Shown: positions 52,651 through 61,720, counted from the stretch's first letter. The stretch is 64,000 bases of DNA from Streptomyces sp. Je 1-332 (GCF_040730185.1 NZ_CP160402.1:4836001-4900000); one strand, 5' to 3'. A program made the numbers and translations. The notes: generated by a model not told the origin, from the sequence alone.

Positions 52651-53703
52651 TCATGCCACCCGCGTCGCCCCCGCGAACGGCATCTGGCTGATCGGTGCGA
52701 GGCGCACCGGCGCGCTCGGGTTCGGGGCGTGGATCATCTGGCCGTTGCCCACGTACAGACCCACATGGCTGATGCCCTGGTAGAAGAAGACCAGGTCGCC
52801 CGGCTGGAGTTGGGAGCGCGGGACGCGTTCGCCCGCGGCGATCTGTGCGTAGGTCGTGCGCGGCAGACCTACCCCCGCCGAGCGGTAGGCGGCCTGGGTG
52901 AGCCCCGAGCAGTCGAAGGCGTTGGGTCCGGTGGCTCCCCACACGTAGGGGCTGCCGAGGGCCTTGTAGGCGTACGATACGGCCGCTGAGGCACGGGAGT
53001 TGGGGGCCTTGGCCGGGGCGCCCGGAGTGCCCGCAGTGCCGTCACGGTCCGCGGTGCGCGATGCCCGGTCCCCGCCCGCGAACTCCGCCCGCTGGTCGTC
53101 GGTGAGCTGCGCCAGGAGCCGTTTGGCCTTGTCGAACTTTCCGTTGACCGTCTTCTTGTGCTTGCTCAGCTCCGCCTGGCGGGACTTGAGACGCGCGAGG
53201 GTGCCGTCGGCCTCGGTGCGCAGCTGGTCGATCTCCTGGAGCTGCTTCTGTACGTCGGCGACGGTCGCGGCCTGGCGGCTGTCGGCCCGGTCGGCGAGCG
53301 CGCTGCGTTCGAGGTACTGGTCGGGGTCGGAGGAGAGCGCGAGCTGGACGGCCGGGTCGATGCCGCCGCTGCGGTACTGCGCGGTGGCGATCGAACCGAT
53401 CCCCTTCCGCGCCGAGTTGAGCTTCTCCGTCTTGCGGGCCGCCTCGTCACGCAGCTCGCCCAGGGACTTCTCGGCGTTCTCGGCCTTCTCCTTGGCGCCG
53501 TTGTACTTCTCGGTGGCGATCTCGGCCTCGCGGTAGAGCGCGTCGACCTTGGCTTTCACCTCGGCCGGGCCGAGCCGCGGGTCCGCGTGTCCCGTGCCGT
53601 CGAAGGCGGTGGCCGTGGCGGCCCCGGCGAGGGCGATGGTGGCGGCGGTGCGGGCCGTATGGCCACTGAGCGAGCGCTGTCTCGGCTTGCGGTGCGCTGC
53701 CAC
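52651..53703 (-). CDS. NlpC/P60 cell-wall hydrolase 1
   Basis: 350 residues from GTG 53703 (AAGGAG nine bases upstream). Signal peptide (about 1-35, R-K-P-R-Q-R start), a long coiled-coil region (about 45-210, many E-K and R-x-L heptads) and a C-terminal NlpC/P60 domain (about 235-350): catalytic Cys in F-D-C-S-G-L-T, His in I-S-H-V-G-L-Y, third residue H in M-I-H-A-P. It should be a secreted D-gamma-Glu/diaminopimelate endopeptidase with RipA-like domain order. Its 5' region has a 15-base hairpin and a GTCAC box rather than the riboswitch seen in its paralogue. Confidence 0.93.
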   Translation of the reverse strand: MAAHRKPRQRSLSGHTARTAATIALAGAATATAFDGTGHADPRLGPAEVKAKVDALYREAEIATEKYNGAKEKAENAEKSLGELRDEAARKTEKLNSARKGIGSIATAQYRSGGIDPAVQLALSSDPDQYLERSALADRADSRQAATVADVQKQLQEIDQLRTEADGTLARLKSRQAELSKHKKTVNGKFDKAKRLLAQLTDDQRAEFAGGDRASRTADRDGTAGTPGAPAKAPNSRASAAVSYAYKALGSPYVWGATGPNAFDCSGLTQAAYRSAGVGLPRTTYAQIAAGERVPRSQLQPGDLVFFYQGISHVGLYVGNGQMIHAPNPSAPVRLAPISQMPFAGATRVA

Positions 53704-53724
53704 GAAAGAGGGCTCCTTACGGTT

Positions 53725-53762
53725 CCGGCGGCGGCCCGCACAGGAGAGCGGGCCGCCGCCGG
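53725..53762 (-). promoter_or_regulatory. Strong hairpin in the NlpC/P60-1 leader
   Basis: CCGGCGGCGGCCCGC (53725-53739), eight-base loop, complementary arm (53748-53762): perfect 15-base stem ending six bases from the AAGGAG site. It could act as a leader terminator or block ribosome access. Confidence 0.55.
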
Positions 53763-53848
53763 ATTCTCGGCGGTGGTGGCCGACTGCCGCCCCTGGTCCG
53801 GACGGCGGTGGGGAGCCGGTCACCTGACGAAGGACGCTAAACCTGACC

Positions 53849-53864
53849 GTCACGGGTTGGTGAC
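53849..53864. promoter_or_regulatory. GTCAC-N6-GTGAC box upstream of NlpC/P60-1
   Basis: Within CCGTCAC (53847-53853), GGGTTG, GTGACGG (53860-53866). Same half-sites and spacing as the box before kinase 5, matching the recalled AfsQ1/MtrA-type consensus GTnAC-N6-GTnAC; 146 bases upstream of the gene start. Confidence 0.45.
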
Positions 53865-54022
53865 GGATTGTGCGCAACTGACGGAAGTGCTCTGCCCAGT
53901 GGCCATGCGTGACCGCGCGGACCACCGGGCCGGCACCCTTCGCGTCGGCGTGTGACCGATGCGGTGCTCGGGACCCACCTGGCTACGAGGCGGTGGTAAG
54001 GCCCCGGCTAGGCTCCGCAACC

Positions 54023-54376
54023 ATGGACGTTCTCACCCATCTCTTCGTCGGCCTGCACATCATCGGCATCGCCTCCCTCCTGGGCGGCTTCCTCACCCAG
54101 ATGAAGCAGATGGGCCAAGGCACGGCCCGCTTCAGCCCCGCGATGCTGCACGGCGCGCTCACGATGCTCGTCACGGGCGTGATCCTGGTGGGCCTGAACC
54201 AGGCGGACGGCAACCCCGTCAACAACGTCAAGATCGGCATCAAGATGGCCGTCCTGATCGTGATCCTCGCGCTGGTCTACGTGAAGCGCGACGAGGAGAA
54301 GGTGGACAAGGGGATGTTCGGCGCCGTCGGGCTGCTGACCGTCGTGAACATCTTCATCGCGGTCCTGTGGACCTGA
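54023..54376 (+). CDS. Small integral membrane protein
   Basis: 117 residues from ATG 54023. Four hydrophobic helices fill almost the whole protein (H-L-F-V-G-L-H-I-I-G-I-A-S-L-L-G-G-F, M-L-H-G-A-L-T-M-L-V-T-G-V-I-L-V-G-L, I-K-M-A-V-L-I-V-I-L-A-L-V-Y-V, A-V-G-L-L-T-V-V-N-I-F-I-A-V-L). No family recognised beyond an actinobacterial conserved membrane protein. No ribosome site; TAGGCT (54009-54014) lies eight bases before the ATG. It is divergent from NlpC/P60-1 and convergent with NlpC/P60-2. Confidence 0.75.
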   Translation: MDVLTHLFVGLHIIGIASLLGGFLTQMKQMGQGTARFSPAMLHGALTMLVTGVILVGLNQADGNPVNNVKIGIKMAVLIVILALVYVKRDEEKVDKGMFGAVGLLTVVNIFIAVLWT

Positions 54377-54379
54377 CGC

Positions 54380-54437
54380 CACCCTCACGAGAAACGGCCC
54401 TCCACGCGCGCGTGGAGGGCCGTTTCTCGTGAGGGTG
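54380..54437. terminator. 58-base perfect palindrome, bidirectional terminator
   Basis: Arms of 29 bases (54380-54408 and 54409-54437) are fully complementary, including ACGGCCCTCCACGCG and TTTCTCGTGAGGG. One of the longest perfect stems in the window, placed between convergent genes. Confidence 0.9.
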
Positions 54438-54479
54438 TGACGGTTACGCGGGGAGCGAGGGTGTGAGGGTTACGCGGGG
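54431..54479. repeat. 23-base direct repeat duplicating the end of NlpC/P60-2
   Basis: Copies at 54431-54453 and 54457-54479, differing at one base, share GAGGGTGTGA and GGTTACGCGGGG. The second copy contains the gene's stop codon (TTA at 54470-54472); the first begins inside the terminator arm. Confidence 0.8.
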
Positions 54480-55684
54480 CGGACCACGCTGTGGATCGGC
54501 ATGTAGTAGATCGACTCGACGCGGACGTTCGCGCCCGGCTTCGGGGCGTGGATCATCTTGCCGTCGCCGATGTAGATCCCTACGTGGCTGATGTCGTCGT
54601 AGAAGAAGACCAGGTCGCCCGGCTTGGCGTCGGCGGTCTTCACGGTCGTGCCGACCTTCACCTGGTCCCACGTCGTACGCGGCAGGGAGATCCCCGCGGC
54701 CTTCCACGCGTCCTGGGTGAGCCCGGAGCAGTCGTAGGAGTCGGGGCCTGTGGCGCCCCACACGTACGGCTTGCCGATCTGGGCCTCGGCGAAGTTGATC
54801 ACCTTCGCGGCCTTCGTCGCGTAACCGCTGTCCGTGTCGCCGGAGCCGGCACCGGCGCCGGAGCCCGATCCGGCGCCCGAGCCCGTGTCCGAACCGGAGC
54901 CCGAGTCGGGGGTCTCCTTGTTCTTCTCGCGCTCCTTGGCCGCGGCCTCTTCCGCCGCCTTGCGCTTGGCCTCCGCCTCGGCCTCCTGCTTGCGCGCGAG
55001 CTCGGCGGCCTTGCGCTTGGCCTCTTCTTCCTTCTTCTTCTCGATCGCCGCGAGCCGCGCCTTCTCCTCGGCCGTCAGCTCCGAGAGCAGCGTGCGCGCC
55101 TGGCCCAGCTTCTTCTGGACGGTCTTCTTGCTCGTCCTGAGCTCGTCCCGCGAGTCGCTCAGCGTTTCCAGGCTCTTGGTGGCCTTCGTGCGCTGCTTCG
55201 TCGCCGAGGCCTGCTGCGTCTGGTAGTCGTCGACCGCCTTCTTCTGGCGCGCGGTCAGCCGGTCCGACAGGTGGTTCTGGGCGAAGTAGTCCTGCGGGTC
55301 GTCGGCGAGCATCATCGTGGCGGTCTCGGAGACCCCGCCGGTGCGGTACTGGGCCGCGGCGAACGTGCCCAGCTCCTGGCGGGCCTCGTTCAGCTTGTCG
55401 GTGCGCTGGGCCACATCGTCGAGAAGGGTGTCGACCTTCTTGCGCTGCTTGTCGGTGCGCTCCTTGACCGAGTTGTACTTCTGGGTGGCCACGCCCGCCT
55501 GCTGGTAGAGGTCGTCGACCTTCTTCTGGACCTCTTCGAGACTGGGCTTCCCGGGCGCGGACGGTGCCGCCTGCGCGCTCTGCGACAGGAGGGCCACGGA
55601 GGTGAGGGCCGCCGTCGTTATGCCGAGGGCGGGGGCGGTGCGTAGGCCGGCAATGCGGGTCCGCGGCTTGCGGTGCGACGCCAA
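54470..55684 (-). CDS. NlpC/P60 cell-wall hydrolase 2 (riboswitch-controlled, TTG start)
   Basis: 404 residues from TTG 55684: GGAAGGAG lies nine bases upstream and the first residues (A-S-H-R-K-P-R) match the paralogue's A-A-H-R-K-P-R, while no ATG/GTG fits. Signal peptide to about residue 45 (Q-S-A-Q-A-A), coiled coil (about 50-245) ending in a Lys/Glu/Ala-rich helix, a Gly/Ser/Asp linker with G-S-G repeats, and an NlpC/P60 domain with Cys in Y-D-C-S-G-L-T, His in I-S-H-V-G-I-Y and H-A-P. A secreted peptidoglycan endopeptidase. Expression should respond to c-di-AMP through the ydaO element directly upstream. Confidence 0.94.
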   Translation of the reverse strand: MASHRKPRTRIAGLRTAPALGITTAALTSVALLSQSAQAAPSAPGKPSLEEVQKKVDDLYQQAGVATQKYNSVKERTDKQRKKVDTLLDDVAQRTDKLNEARQELGTFAAAQYRTGGVSETATMMLADDPQDYFAQNHLSDRLTARQKKAVDDYQTQQASATKQRTKATKSLETLSDSRDELRTSKKTVQKKLGQARTLLSELTAEEKARLAAIEKKKEEEAKRKAAELARKQEAEAEAKRKAAEEAAAKEREKNKETPDSGSGSDTGSGAGSGSGAGAGSGDTDSGYATKAAKVINFAEAQIGKPYVWGATGPDSYDCSGLTQDAWKAAGISLPRTTWDQVKVGTTVKTADAKPGDLVFFYDDISHVGIYIGDGKMIHAPKPGANVRVESIYYMPIHSVVRPA

Positions 55685-55699
55685 GGGAGGCGACTCCTT

Positions 55700-55850
55700 C
55701 CGTAGACCGCCTACCGGGTTAGCTGTCGGGTTCGGGCGGGTGGTTCCGGAAGGTTGCCCTACAGTCCCGTACTTCGTACGGGACCGATTCACCCCAAGTT
55801 CATCGTGGGTCCCCGGCTCCGAGGAGATCGAACTCGGCGGAGGCCGCCCG
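55700..55850 (-). promoter_or_regulatory. ydaO-yuaA (c-di-AMP) riboswitch
   Basis: The minus strand contains the hallmark segments GGGGTGAATCGG, a hairpin TCCCGTACGAAGTACGGGA, TGTAGGGCAACC, and CCGAACCCGACAGCTAACCC followed by GGTAGGC, ending just before the ribosome site of the NlpC/P60-2 gene. This is the conserved core of the c-di-AMP riboswitch, which in Streptomyces typically precedes cell-wall hydrolase genes and turns them off at high ligand. Limits are approximate. Confidence 0.88.
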
Positions 55851-56092
55851 TTCCCGGCGGGGTTCGCCGGTGGGAGTACGAGCAGCCCGCGGAGCACGCT
55901 AGCCAACTCGTGTGGCCCGTGTGAAGGTTGATGTTCGATATGCCCGATACGTTTTCGTTACTTTACGAAGCTCTTGACGCGGGCACGTCGCGCCGAAGCG
56001 GAGAGTTACCGTCCGCGAGCGGGGCGTAAGCGGAGCGACGTGACCGGAACCCGGGGCGGGTTGTCAGTGGGGCCGCCTAGACTCGGGAGGCG

Positions 56093-58603
56093 ATGAGCAG
56101 CCTCTTTGATGACAGCTTCCTGGCGGACCTCCAGCCCTCGCGGGCCTCGGAGGGGGAGCCCCCGCCGCCGCCCGAGGACAGTGCGCCGGAATCCGTTCCG
56201 CATGATCTGTTCGACGGGAAGTTCGACGCGCCCGTGCCCCGGGACGCGCACTACCGCGGCGGCGCCCCCCGCCCCGTGATCGACCCGGCTGCCCTGCTCG
56301 ACGGGCTGAACGAGAACCAGCGCGCGGCCGTCGTGCACGCGGACTCCCCGCTGCTCATCGTCGCGGGCGCCGGCTCCGGCAAGACCCGGGTCCTGACGCA
56401 CCGCATCGCGTATCTCCTGGCCGAGCGGCACGTGCACCCGGGGCAGATCCTGGCGATCACGTTCACGAACAAGGCCGCGGGCGAGATGAAGGAGCGCGTC
56501 GAGCAGCTCGTCGGGCCGCGGGCCAACGCGATGTGGGTGTCGACGTTCCACAGCGCGTGCGTCCGCATCCTGCGCCGCGAGTCGAAGAAGCTCGGCTTCA
56601 CCTCGTCCTTCTCGATCTACGACGCCGCGGACTCCAAGCGGCTGATGGCGCTGGTCTGCCGCGACCTGGACATCGACCCGAAGAAGTTCCCGCCGAAGTC
56701 CTTCAGCGCCAAGATCTCGAACCTGAAGAACGAGCTGATCGACGAGGAGTCCTTCGCCGGCCAGGCCACCGACGGCTTCGAGAAGACGCTCGCCCAGGCG
56801 TACGCGATGTACCAGTCGCGGCTGCGCGAGGCCAACGCCCTCGACTTCGACGACCTGATCATGACGACGGTCCACATGTTCCGCGCGTTCCCGGACGTCG
56901 CCGAGCACTACCGCCGCCGCTTCCGCCACGTGATGGTCGACGAGTACCAGGACACCAACCACGCCCAGTACGCCCTGGTGCGCGAGCTGGTCGGCCCCTC
57001 CGGAGGCGAGGGAGACGACCCCGCCGAGCTGTGTGTCGTGGGTGACGCGGACCAGTCGATCTACGCCTTCCGCGGCGCGACGATCCGCAACATCCTCCAG
57101 TTCGAGGAGGACTACCCGAACGCGACGACGATCCTCCTGGAGCAGAACTACCGCTCCACACAGACGATCCTGACCGCGGCCAACGCCGTCATCGAGCGCA
57201 ACGAAAGCCGCCGCCCCAAGAACCTGTGGACCAACGCGGGCGCGGGCGCGGGCATCACGGGCTACGTCGCCGACACCGAGCACGACGAGGCGCAGTTCGT
57301 CGCCGACGAGATCGACCGGCTCACCGACGCGGGCGACGCGAAGGCGGGCGACGTCGCGATCTTCTACCGGACGAACGCGCAGTCCCGTGTCTTCGAAGAG
57401 ATCTTCATCCGCGTCGGCCTGCCCTACAAGGTCGTCGGCGGCGTGCGCTTCTACGAGCGCAAGGAGGTCCGGGACGTCCTCGCGTATCTGCGGGTGCTCG
57501 CCAACCCGGAGGACTCCGTCCCGCTGCGCCGCATTCTGAACGTGCCCAAGAGGGGCATCGGCGACCGCGCGGAGGCGATGATCGACGCGCTCTCGCAGCG
57601 CGAGAAGATCTCCTTCCCGCAGGCGCTGAAGCGCGTCGACGAGGCGTACGGGATGGCGGCCCGCTCGGCCAACGCCGTCAAGCGGTTCAACGTGCTGATG
57701 GAGGAGCTGCGGACCATCGTCGAGTCCGGCGCGGGCCCCGCCGTGGTCTTGGAGGCCGTGCTCGAACGCACCGGGTATCTCGCCGAGTTGCAGGCCTCGA
57801 CCGACCCGCAGGACGAGACGCGCATCGAGAACCTCCAGGAACTGGCCGCCGTGGCGCTGGAGTTCGAGCAGGACAGCGGCGAAGCAACTGCAGGAGGCGA
57901 AGGCGAAGGGGAGGCCGAGGGCGAAGAGGCCGCGGCCACAGGCGTGTCGGGCACGCTCTCCGAGTTCCTGGAGCGGGTCGCGCTCGTCGCCGACTCGGAC
58001 CAGATCCCGGACGAGGAGGACGACGGCTCCGGAGTCATCACGCTGATGACGCTGCACACCGCCAAGGGCCTCGAGTTCCCGGTGGTCTTCCTGACCGGCA
58101 TGGAGGACGGCGTCTTCCCGCACATGCGTGCCCTCGGCCAGGTCAAGGAGCTGGAGGAGGAGCGCCGCCTCGCGTATGTGGGCATCACGCGCGCGCGTGA
58201 GCGGCTCTATCTGACGCGGTCCTCGATGCGCAGCGCCTGGGGACAGCCCTCGTACAACCCGCCCTCGCGCTTCCTGGAGGAGATCCCGGAGGTGCACCTG
58301 GACTGGAAGCGGAAGGGTTCCGTCGGCGCACCGGCGTCCTCCGGGCCCGCGGCCTCGATTGCCTCCTCCTTGTCGTCGTCGCGCTCGCGCACCGGGGGCG
58401 CGCAGGGCTTCGCCACGCGCCGTACCTCGGAGAAGCCGGTGGTCGCGCTGGCGGTGGGGGACCGGGTCACGCACGACCAGTTCGGCCTCGGGACCGTGGT
58501 CGGGGTGAAGGGGACGGGCGCCAACGCCGAGGCGACGGTGGACTTCGGAGATCCGAAGCCGAAGCGTCTGCTGCTGCGGTACGCACCGGTGGAGAAGCTG
58601 TGA
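56093..58603 (+). CDS. pcrA: UvrD/PcrA-type ATP-dependent DNA helicase
   Basis: 836 residues, superfamily 1A 3'-5' helicase. A 65-residue acidic N-terminal extension precedes L-N-E-N-Q-R-A-A-V; Walker A G-A-G-S-G-K-T (about 92-98), motif Ia T-F-T-N-K-A-A, motif II D-E-Y-Q-D, motif III G-D-A-D-Q-S-I-Y-F-R-G-A, motif V T-L-H-T-A-K-G-L-E-F, motif VI V-G-I-T-R-A-R. A Gly/Glu-rich insertion (about 600-620) sits in domain 2B. The C-terminus is the PcrA Tudor-like domain (G-D-R-V-T-H-D-Q-F-G-L-G-T-V) that binds RNA polymerase. Functions in repair and removal of stalled polymerases. GGGAGG lies only two bases from the ATG, so the start is slightly uncertain. Confidence 0.95.
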   Translation: MSSLFDDSFLADLQPSRASEGEPPPPPEDSAPESVPHDLFDGKFDAPVPRDAHYRGGAPRPVIDPAALLDGLNENQRAAVVHADSPLLIVAGAGSGKTRVLTHRIAYLLAERHVHPGQILAITFTNKAAGEMKERVEQLVGPRANAMWVSTFHSACVRILRRESKKLGFTSSFSIYDAADSKRLMALVCRDLDIDPKKFPPKSFSAKISNLKNELIDEESFAGQATDGFEKTLAQAYAMYQSRLREANALDFDDLIMTTVHMFRAFPDVAEHYRRRFRHVMVDEYQDTNHAQYALVRELVGPSGGEGDDPAELCVVGDADQSIYAFRGATIRNILQFEEDYPNATTILLEQNYRSTQTILTAANAVIERNESRRPKNLWTNAGAGAGITGYVADTEHDEAQFVADEIDRLTDAGDAKAGDVAIFYRTNAQSRVFEEIFIRVGLPYKVVGGVRFYERKEVRDVLAYLRVLANPEDSVPLRRILNVPKRGIGDRAEAMIDALSQREKISFPQALKRVDEAYGMAARSANAVKRFNVLMEELRTIVESGAGPAVVLEAVLERTGYLAELQASTDPQDETRIENLQELAAVALEFEQDSGEATAGGEGEGEAEGEEAAATGVSGTLSEFLERVALVADSDQIPDEEDDGSGVITLMTLHTAKGLEFPVVFLTGMEDGVFPHMRALGQVKELEEERRLAYVGITRARERLYLTRSSMRSAWGQPSYNPPSRFLEEIPEVHLDWKRKGSVGAPASSGPAASIASSLSSSRSRTGGAQGFATRRTSEKPVVALAVGDRVTHDQFGLGTVVGVKGTGANAEATVDFGDPKPKRLLLRYAPVEKL

Positions 58604-58648
58604 CGCCTGACGCGCTGTAACGCCCAACCTCGCGGGCGGCGGCCGGAG

Positions 58649-60256
58649 TTACGTCGGGTCGAGGCCGTGGCTGCGGAGCCACGGCAGCGGGTCGATCGCC
58701 GAGCCGCCGCCGGGGCGCACCTCGAAGTGCAGGTGCGGTCCCGTGGAGTTGCCGGAGTTGCCGGAGAAGGCGATGGGGTCGCCCGCCTTGACGGGGCCGC
58801 TGGAGACCTTGTGCGTGGAGAGGTGGCAGTACCACGTCTCCGTGCCGTCCTTGGCGGTCACGATCGCCATGTTGCCGTAGGCGCTGTTCCACTTCGTGGA
58901 GACCGTGCCGTCGGTGGCGGCGAGCACCTCGGTGCCGTACGACACCGGGAAGTCGATGCCGGAGTGCGCGGACATCCAGTTGATGCCCGCCTGGCCGTAG
59001 TACGCGCTCAGGCCGTGCTGCTTCACCGGCAGCGAGAACTTGGGACGCAGGCGCTCCTTGCGCGCGGCTTCCTCGGCGGCCTTCTTCTCGGCGGCCGCCT
59101 TCTCCGCCTTGAGGTCGATGCGCTCCTGCGTGCGGCTCGCGCGGTCGGCGAAGTCACCGGCGTCCGCGGAGAGGTTCGCCAGCTGCGTGTCGAGCTTGTT
59201 GTTGGCGGCCGAGGGCTGAACCGACGCGGGGTCGGGGGCCGATGCCGCCTGCGCCTCCTTCTCGTCACCGCCGCCGAAGTCGCCCACGGAAGCGGCGGCG
59301 ATACCCGCGACGCCCATCACGCAGGCGGAGGGCACGGCGACGGTGAAGAGCGCGGAGCGCTTGGCGGGGGAGCGGCGGCGGGCCCGCGAGCGGGAGCCGT
59401 GCGGACGGTCCATGACCGGCGGCTCGCCGTCACCTGCGGCGCCCCGGCGGATCGGCTCGACCGGGCCGAGCGAATCGGCGGGCGCCTCGTCGGGGGTGAA
59501 CTCGTGTTCGGCGGCGGCCGGTTGGGCGTAGGCCTCGGGGGAGTGAGACTCGGAGAGGTACGGATCGACCGCATAAGCCCCGGTGTCGTAGGGCGAAAGT
59601 TCGTACGGGTCGGCCTCGTACGGGTCGGCTGCTCCGGGCGTGTCCTGATCTTCGTACGTCCCGAGGGGATCGTTCGTCACGAGCGTCTCGTGCGTCCCTG
59701 TGGACCCGTACGTCATGTCCTGGCCGCTGGAGTTCCACGCGGTCGCGTCGTACGCGCCGGTGTCGAAGGCCTGGGTCTCCCACTGGCCGGTCTGCTGCGG
59801 CTGGTTCCAGGCGGTGGCGTCCCACTGGCTCGTGGCTTCGGGGCCGCCGGGCTGTGCGGGGATGTCGGCGGAGACGTGCTGATAACCGCCGGTCGTCCAC
59901 ATGGCACCGGTGTCGTAGCTGCCGGTCTCGTAACCACTGGTTTCGTACGCGGCTTGGTGCTGCGCGGCGTACGGGTCGTAGTTCAGCGTTTGCTGCGTCC
60001 CTGTGGTGGACCACTGGCCGGTGTCATACGAACTGCCGGGCATGTCACCGAAGAGGGGGTCGGACGCGAAGCTTCCGGTGTCCGGACCGGCCGTCGCGTA
60101 GCTGCCTGTGGAGTCCAGGCTTCCTGTGGCGTAGCCGTCGTACCCGGCGTAGGCGCCGTGCTCGGTGCTCTGCAGGTCATACGCCGCGTAGGGCGCATAG
60201 TCGGCAGGTGCCGAGGCCGGGGGTGTCGAGCTCCCCGACGGGTGACGGTCGTTCAC
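58649..60256 (-). CDS. M23 peptidoglycan endopeptidase with repetitive N-terminal tail
   Basis: 535 residues from GTG 60256 (AAAGAGAAG upstream). Residues 1-210 form a low-complexity Tyr/Gly/Thr/Ser/Asp-rich cytoplasmic tail with about 15 copies of a T-G-[SAQT]-[YWFM] unit (S-T-G-S-Y, D-T-G-Q-W, E-T-G-S-Y, D-T-G-A-Y). A basic stretch and a membrane helix (about 290-315) follow, then a coiled coil, then the lysostaphin-type M23 domain (about 405-535): zinc ligands H and D in H-S-G-I-D-F, and H-L-H-F-E-V. This is a membrane-anchored endopeptidase acting on peptidoglycan. The tail is unusual for the family. Confidence 0.9.
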   Translation of the reverse strand: MNDRHPSGSSTPPASAPADYAPYAAYDLQSTEHGAYAGYDGYATGSLDSTGSYATAGPDTGSFASDPLFGDMPGSSYDTGQWSTTGTQQTLNYDPYAAQHQAAYETSGYETGSYDTGAMWTTGGYQHVSADIPAQPGGPEATSQWDATAWNQPQQTGQWETQAFDTGAYDATAWNSSGQDMTYGSTGTHETLVTNDPLGTYEDQDTPGAADPYEADPYELSPYDTGAYAVDPYLSESHSPEAYAQPAAAEHEFTPDEAPADSLGPVEPIRRGAAGDGEPPVMDRPHGSRSRARRRSPAKRSALFTVAVPSACVMGVAGIAAASVGDFGGGDEKEAQAASAPDPASVQPSAANNKLDTQLANLSADAGDFADRASRTQERIDLKAEKAAAEKKAAEEAARKERLRPKFSLPVKQHGLSAYYGQAGINWMSAHSGIDFPVSYGTEVLAATDGTVSTKWNSAYGNMAIVTAKDGTETWYCHLSTHKVSSGPVKAGDPIAFSGNSGNSTGPHLHFEVRPGGGSAIDPLPWLRSHGLDPT

Positions 60257-60463
60257 CAACTTCTCTTTCGCCTCGGCAGCAGGGGCGGAGCAGTGCGGCG
60301 ACTGTACCCGGCGGTATGCGGGCGCGACAATCTTCGGCAGGTTTCGCGCTCTCAGGAAAGGGGCATTCGGCCGTCTTTCGGCGGACTGCGGGCACAGCTT
60401 TGGCCCTGCGTTCGAGCTCCGTTCGACGAATTGGCTTCGCTGCGGGGTGCGAAAACCTGCTCC

Positions 60464-61318
60464 TCAGGCCACGGTCAGTCCGCTTTCAGCGCCCGTCGCG
60501 AGAGTCCCCGGAGCGGGCGGATCGAGGGCTTGGCGGATGCCGGAGGCGACCGCGGGGTGCACGGGCAGGGCGAGATGACCGATACCGGAGACACGTACGT
60601 TCTGTGCGTTCAGGTCGGGGTGGTTGACGCAGGCTGTCTCGAGTGGGGCCATCAGCTGGTCCAGATCGCTCCAGAAGCTCACGAAACGGGTCCGGCAGTC
60701 CGGAGCGGGTTCGCGCAGTTCCTCGATCAGGTCCGAGCCGGGGCGCATCTGGCGCACGATCGGATGCGCGTCGGCCAGCGGCACCACCCGCGTGCCCCCG
60801 TGCGGAGTGCCGAGCGTGACTAGCGTGCGGACGCGCTCGTCGCCGCCGAGGCGCTGCGCGTAGTAACGGGCTATCAGGCCGCCGAGGCTGTGCCCGACGA
60901 TGTCCACCCGGTCGTGGCCCGTGCGCTCGCAGATCTCCTCTATGTGGCGGCCGAGCAGCTCGGCGGCGGTGCGGATGTCGCAGGTGAGAGGGGAGTAGTT
61001 GAGGGACTCCACGTGCTGGCCGCCGTGCTGCGCCAGGGAGCGGCGCAGGAGGACGAAGACCGAACGGTTGTCGATGAAGCCGTGCAGGAGTACGACCGGT
61101 GGCCTGCTCTCCGCGGGGAGGCGAGGGGCGTCGGGAGACGCCGGTTCGGCGATGAGCCGGCGTTCCTGGGCGATGCCCGAGGGGTAGAGGAGGAGGTGTC
61201 CGGCAAGGATCGCCACCTCGAGTGCGGTCGCCTTCAGCAGAGCCATGGAGAGCCCCGCCAGTCTGGCGGGCAGCTGGAGGCGGGGCGGGCGAAAGGGCAG
61301 GACCCTCGTGATGGTCAT
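60464..61318 (-). CDS. Alpha/beta-hydrolase lipase, membrane-associated
   Basis: 284 residues from ATG 61318 (GGGAGG six bases upstream; longer frames lack support). A hydrophobic N-terminal segment (about 25-45) may be a signal anchor. The hydrolase core has the oxyanion strand V-V-L-L-H-G-F, the nucleophile elbow G-H-S-L-G-G, T-L-G-T-P-H-G-G-T, and the catalytic His in G-I-G-H-L-A-L. Resembles the triacylglycerol lipase/PGAP1-like actinobacterial group. Substrate unknown. It is divergent from the mutase gene. Confidence 0.87.
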   Translation of the reverse strand: MTITRVLPFRPPRLQLPARLAGLSMALLKATALEVAILAGHLLLYPSGIAQERRLIAEPASPDAPRLPAESRPPVVLLHGFIDNRSVFVLLRRSLAQHGGQHVESLNYSPLTCDIRTAAELLGRHIEEICERTGHDRVDIVGHSLGGLIARYYAQRLGGDERVRTLVTLGTPHGGTRVVPLADAHPIVRQMRPGSDLIEELREPAPDCRTRFVSFWSDLDQLMAPLETACVNHPDLNAQNVRVSGIGHLALPVHPAVASGIRQALDPPAPGTLATGAESGLTVA

Positions 61319-61720
61319 GGTCGACCTCCCGGTCGGCACGCGGGAGGACGGCTCTGTCCCCCGTGTGCCCGTAGCGGGGAGGCGTGCCGGAGGTCGTACG
61401 ACGGTGCTCCGTCGGCGCCGGTGGCGTCCCGCATGCCGGCGCGATCGCCGATGCGCCGCGTCACCACGGCGTGCGGCTGACGGCGTGGCGGCACGGCGAC
61501 CTCGTTGCGGCTCCCCTTGCGCCCTCCCGGAGCGGTCCAAATGCCGCCGAATACGGGAGCGGCGCGCAGCGAACGTGTCCCATCGTGTGATTTCCCCCTC
61601 GCTCTCCACCGTGAAACTGCCCGGTGCGAGATGCTGGAGATAACGTTCGTTCACTTCCTCGGCCGGTGCGGCACGGGGTGCCAGTGCTCGGACGATGGAT
61701 ATCGGTACATGGAGGCAGTG

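Noticed and set aside
53704..53940. Possible second ydaO riboswitch before NlpC/P60-1
   Set aside because: The region lacks GACAGCTAACC and GGGGTGAATC; only a hairpin and a GTCAC box are seen.
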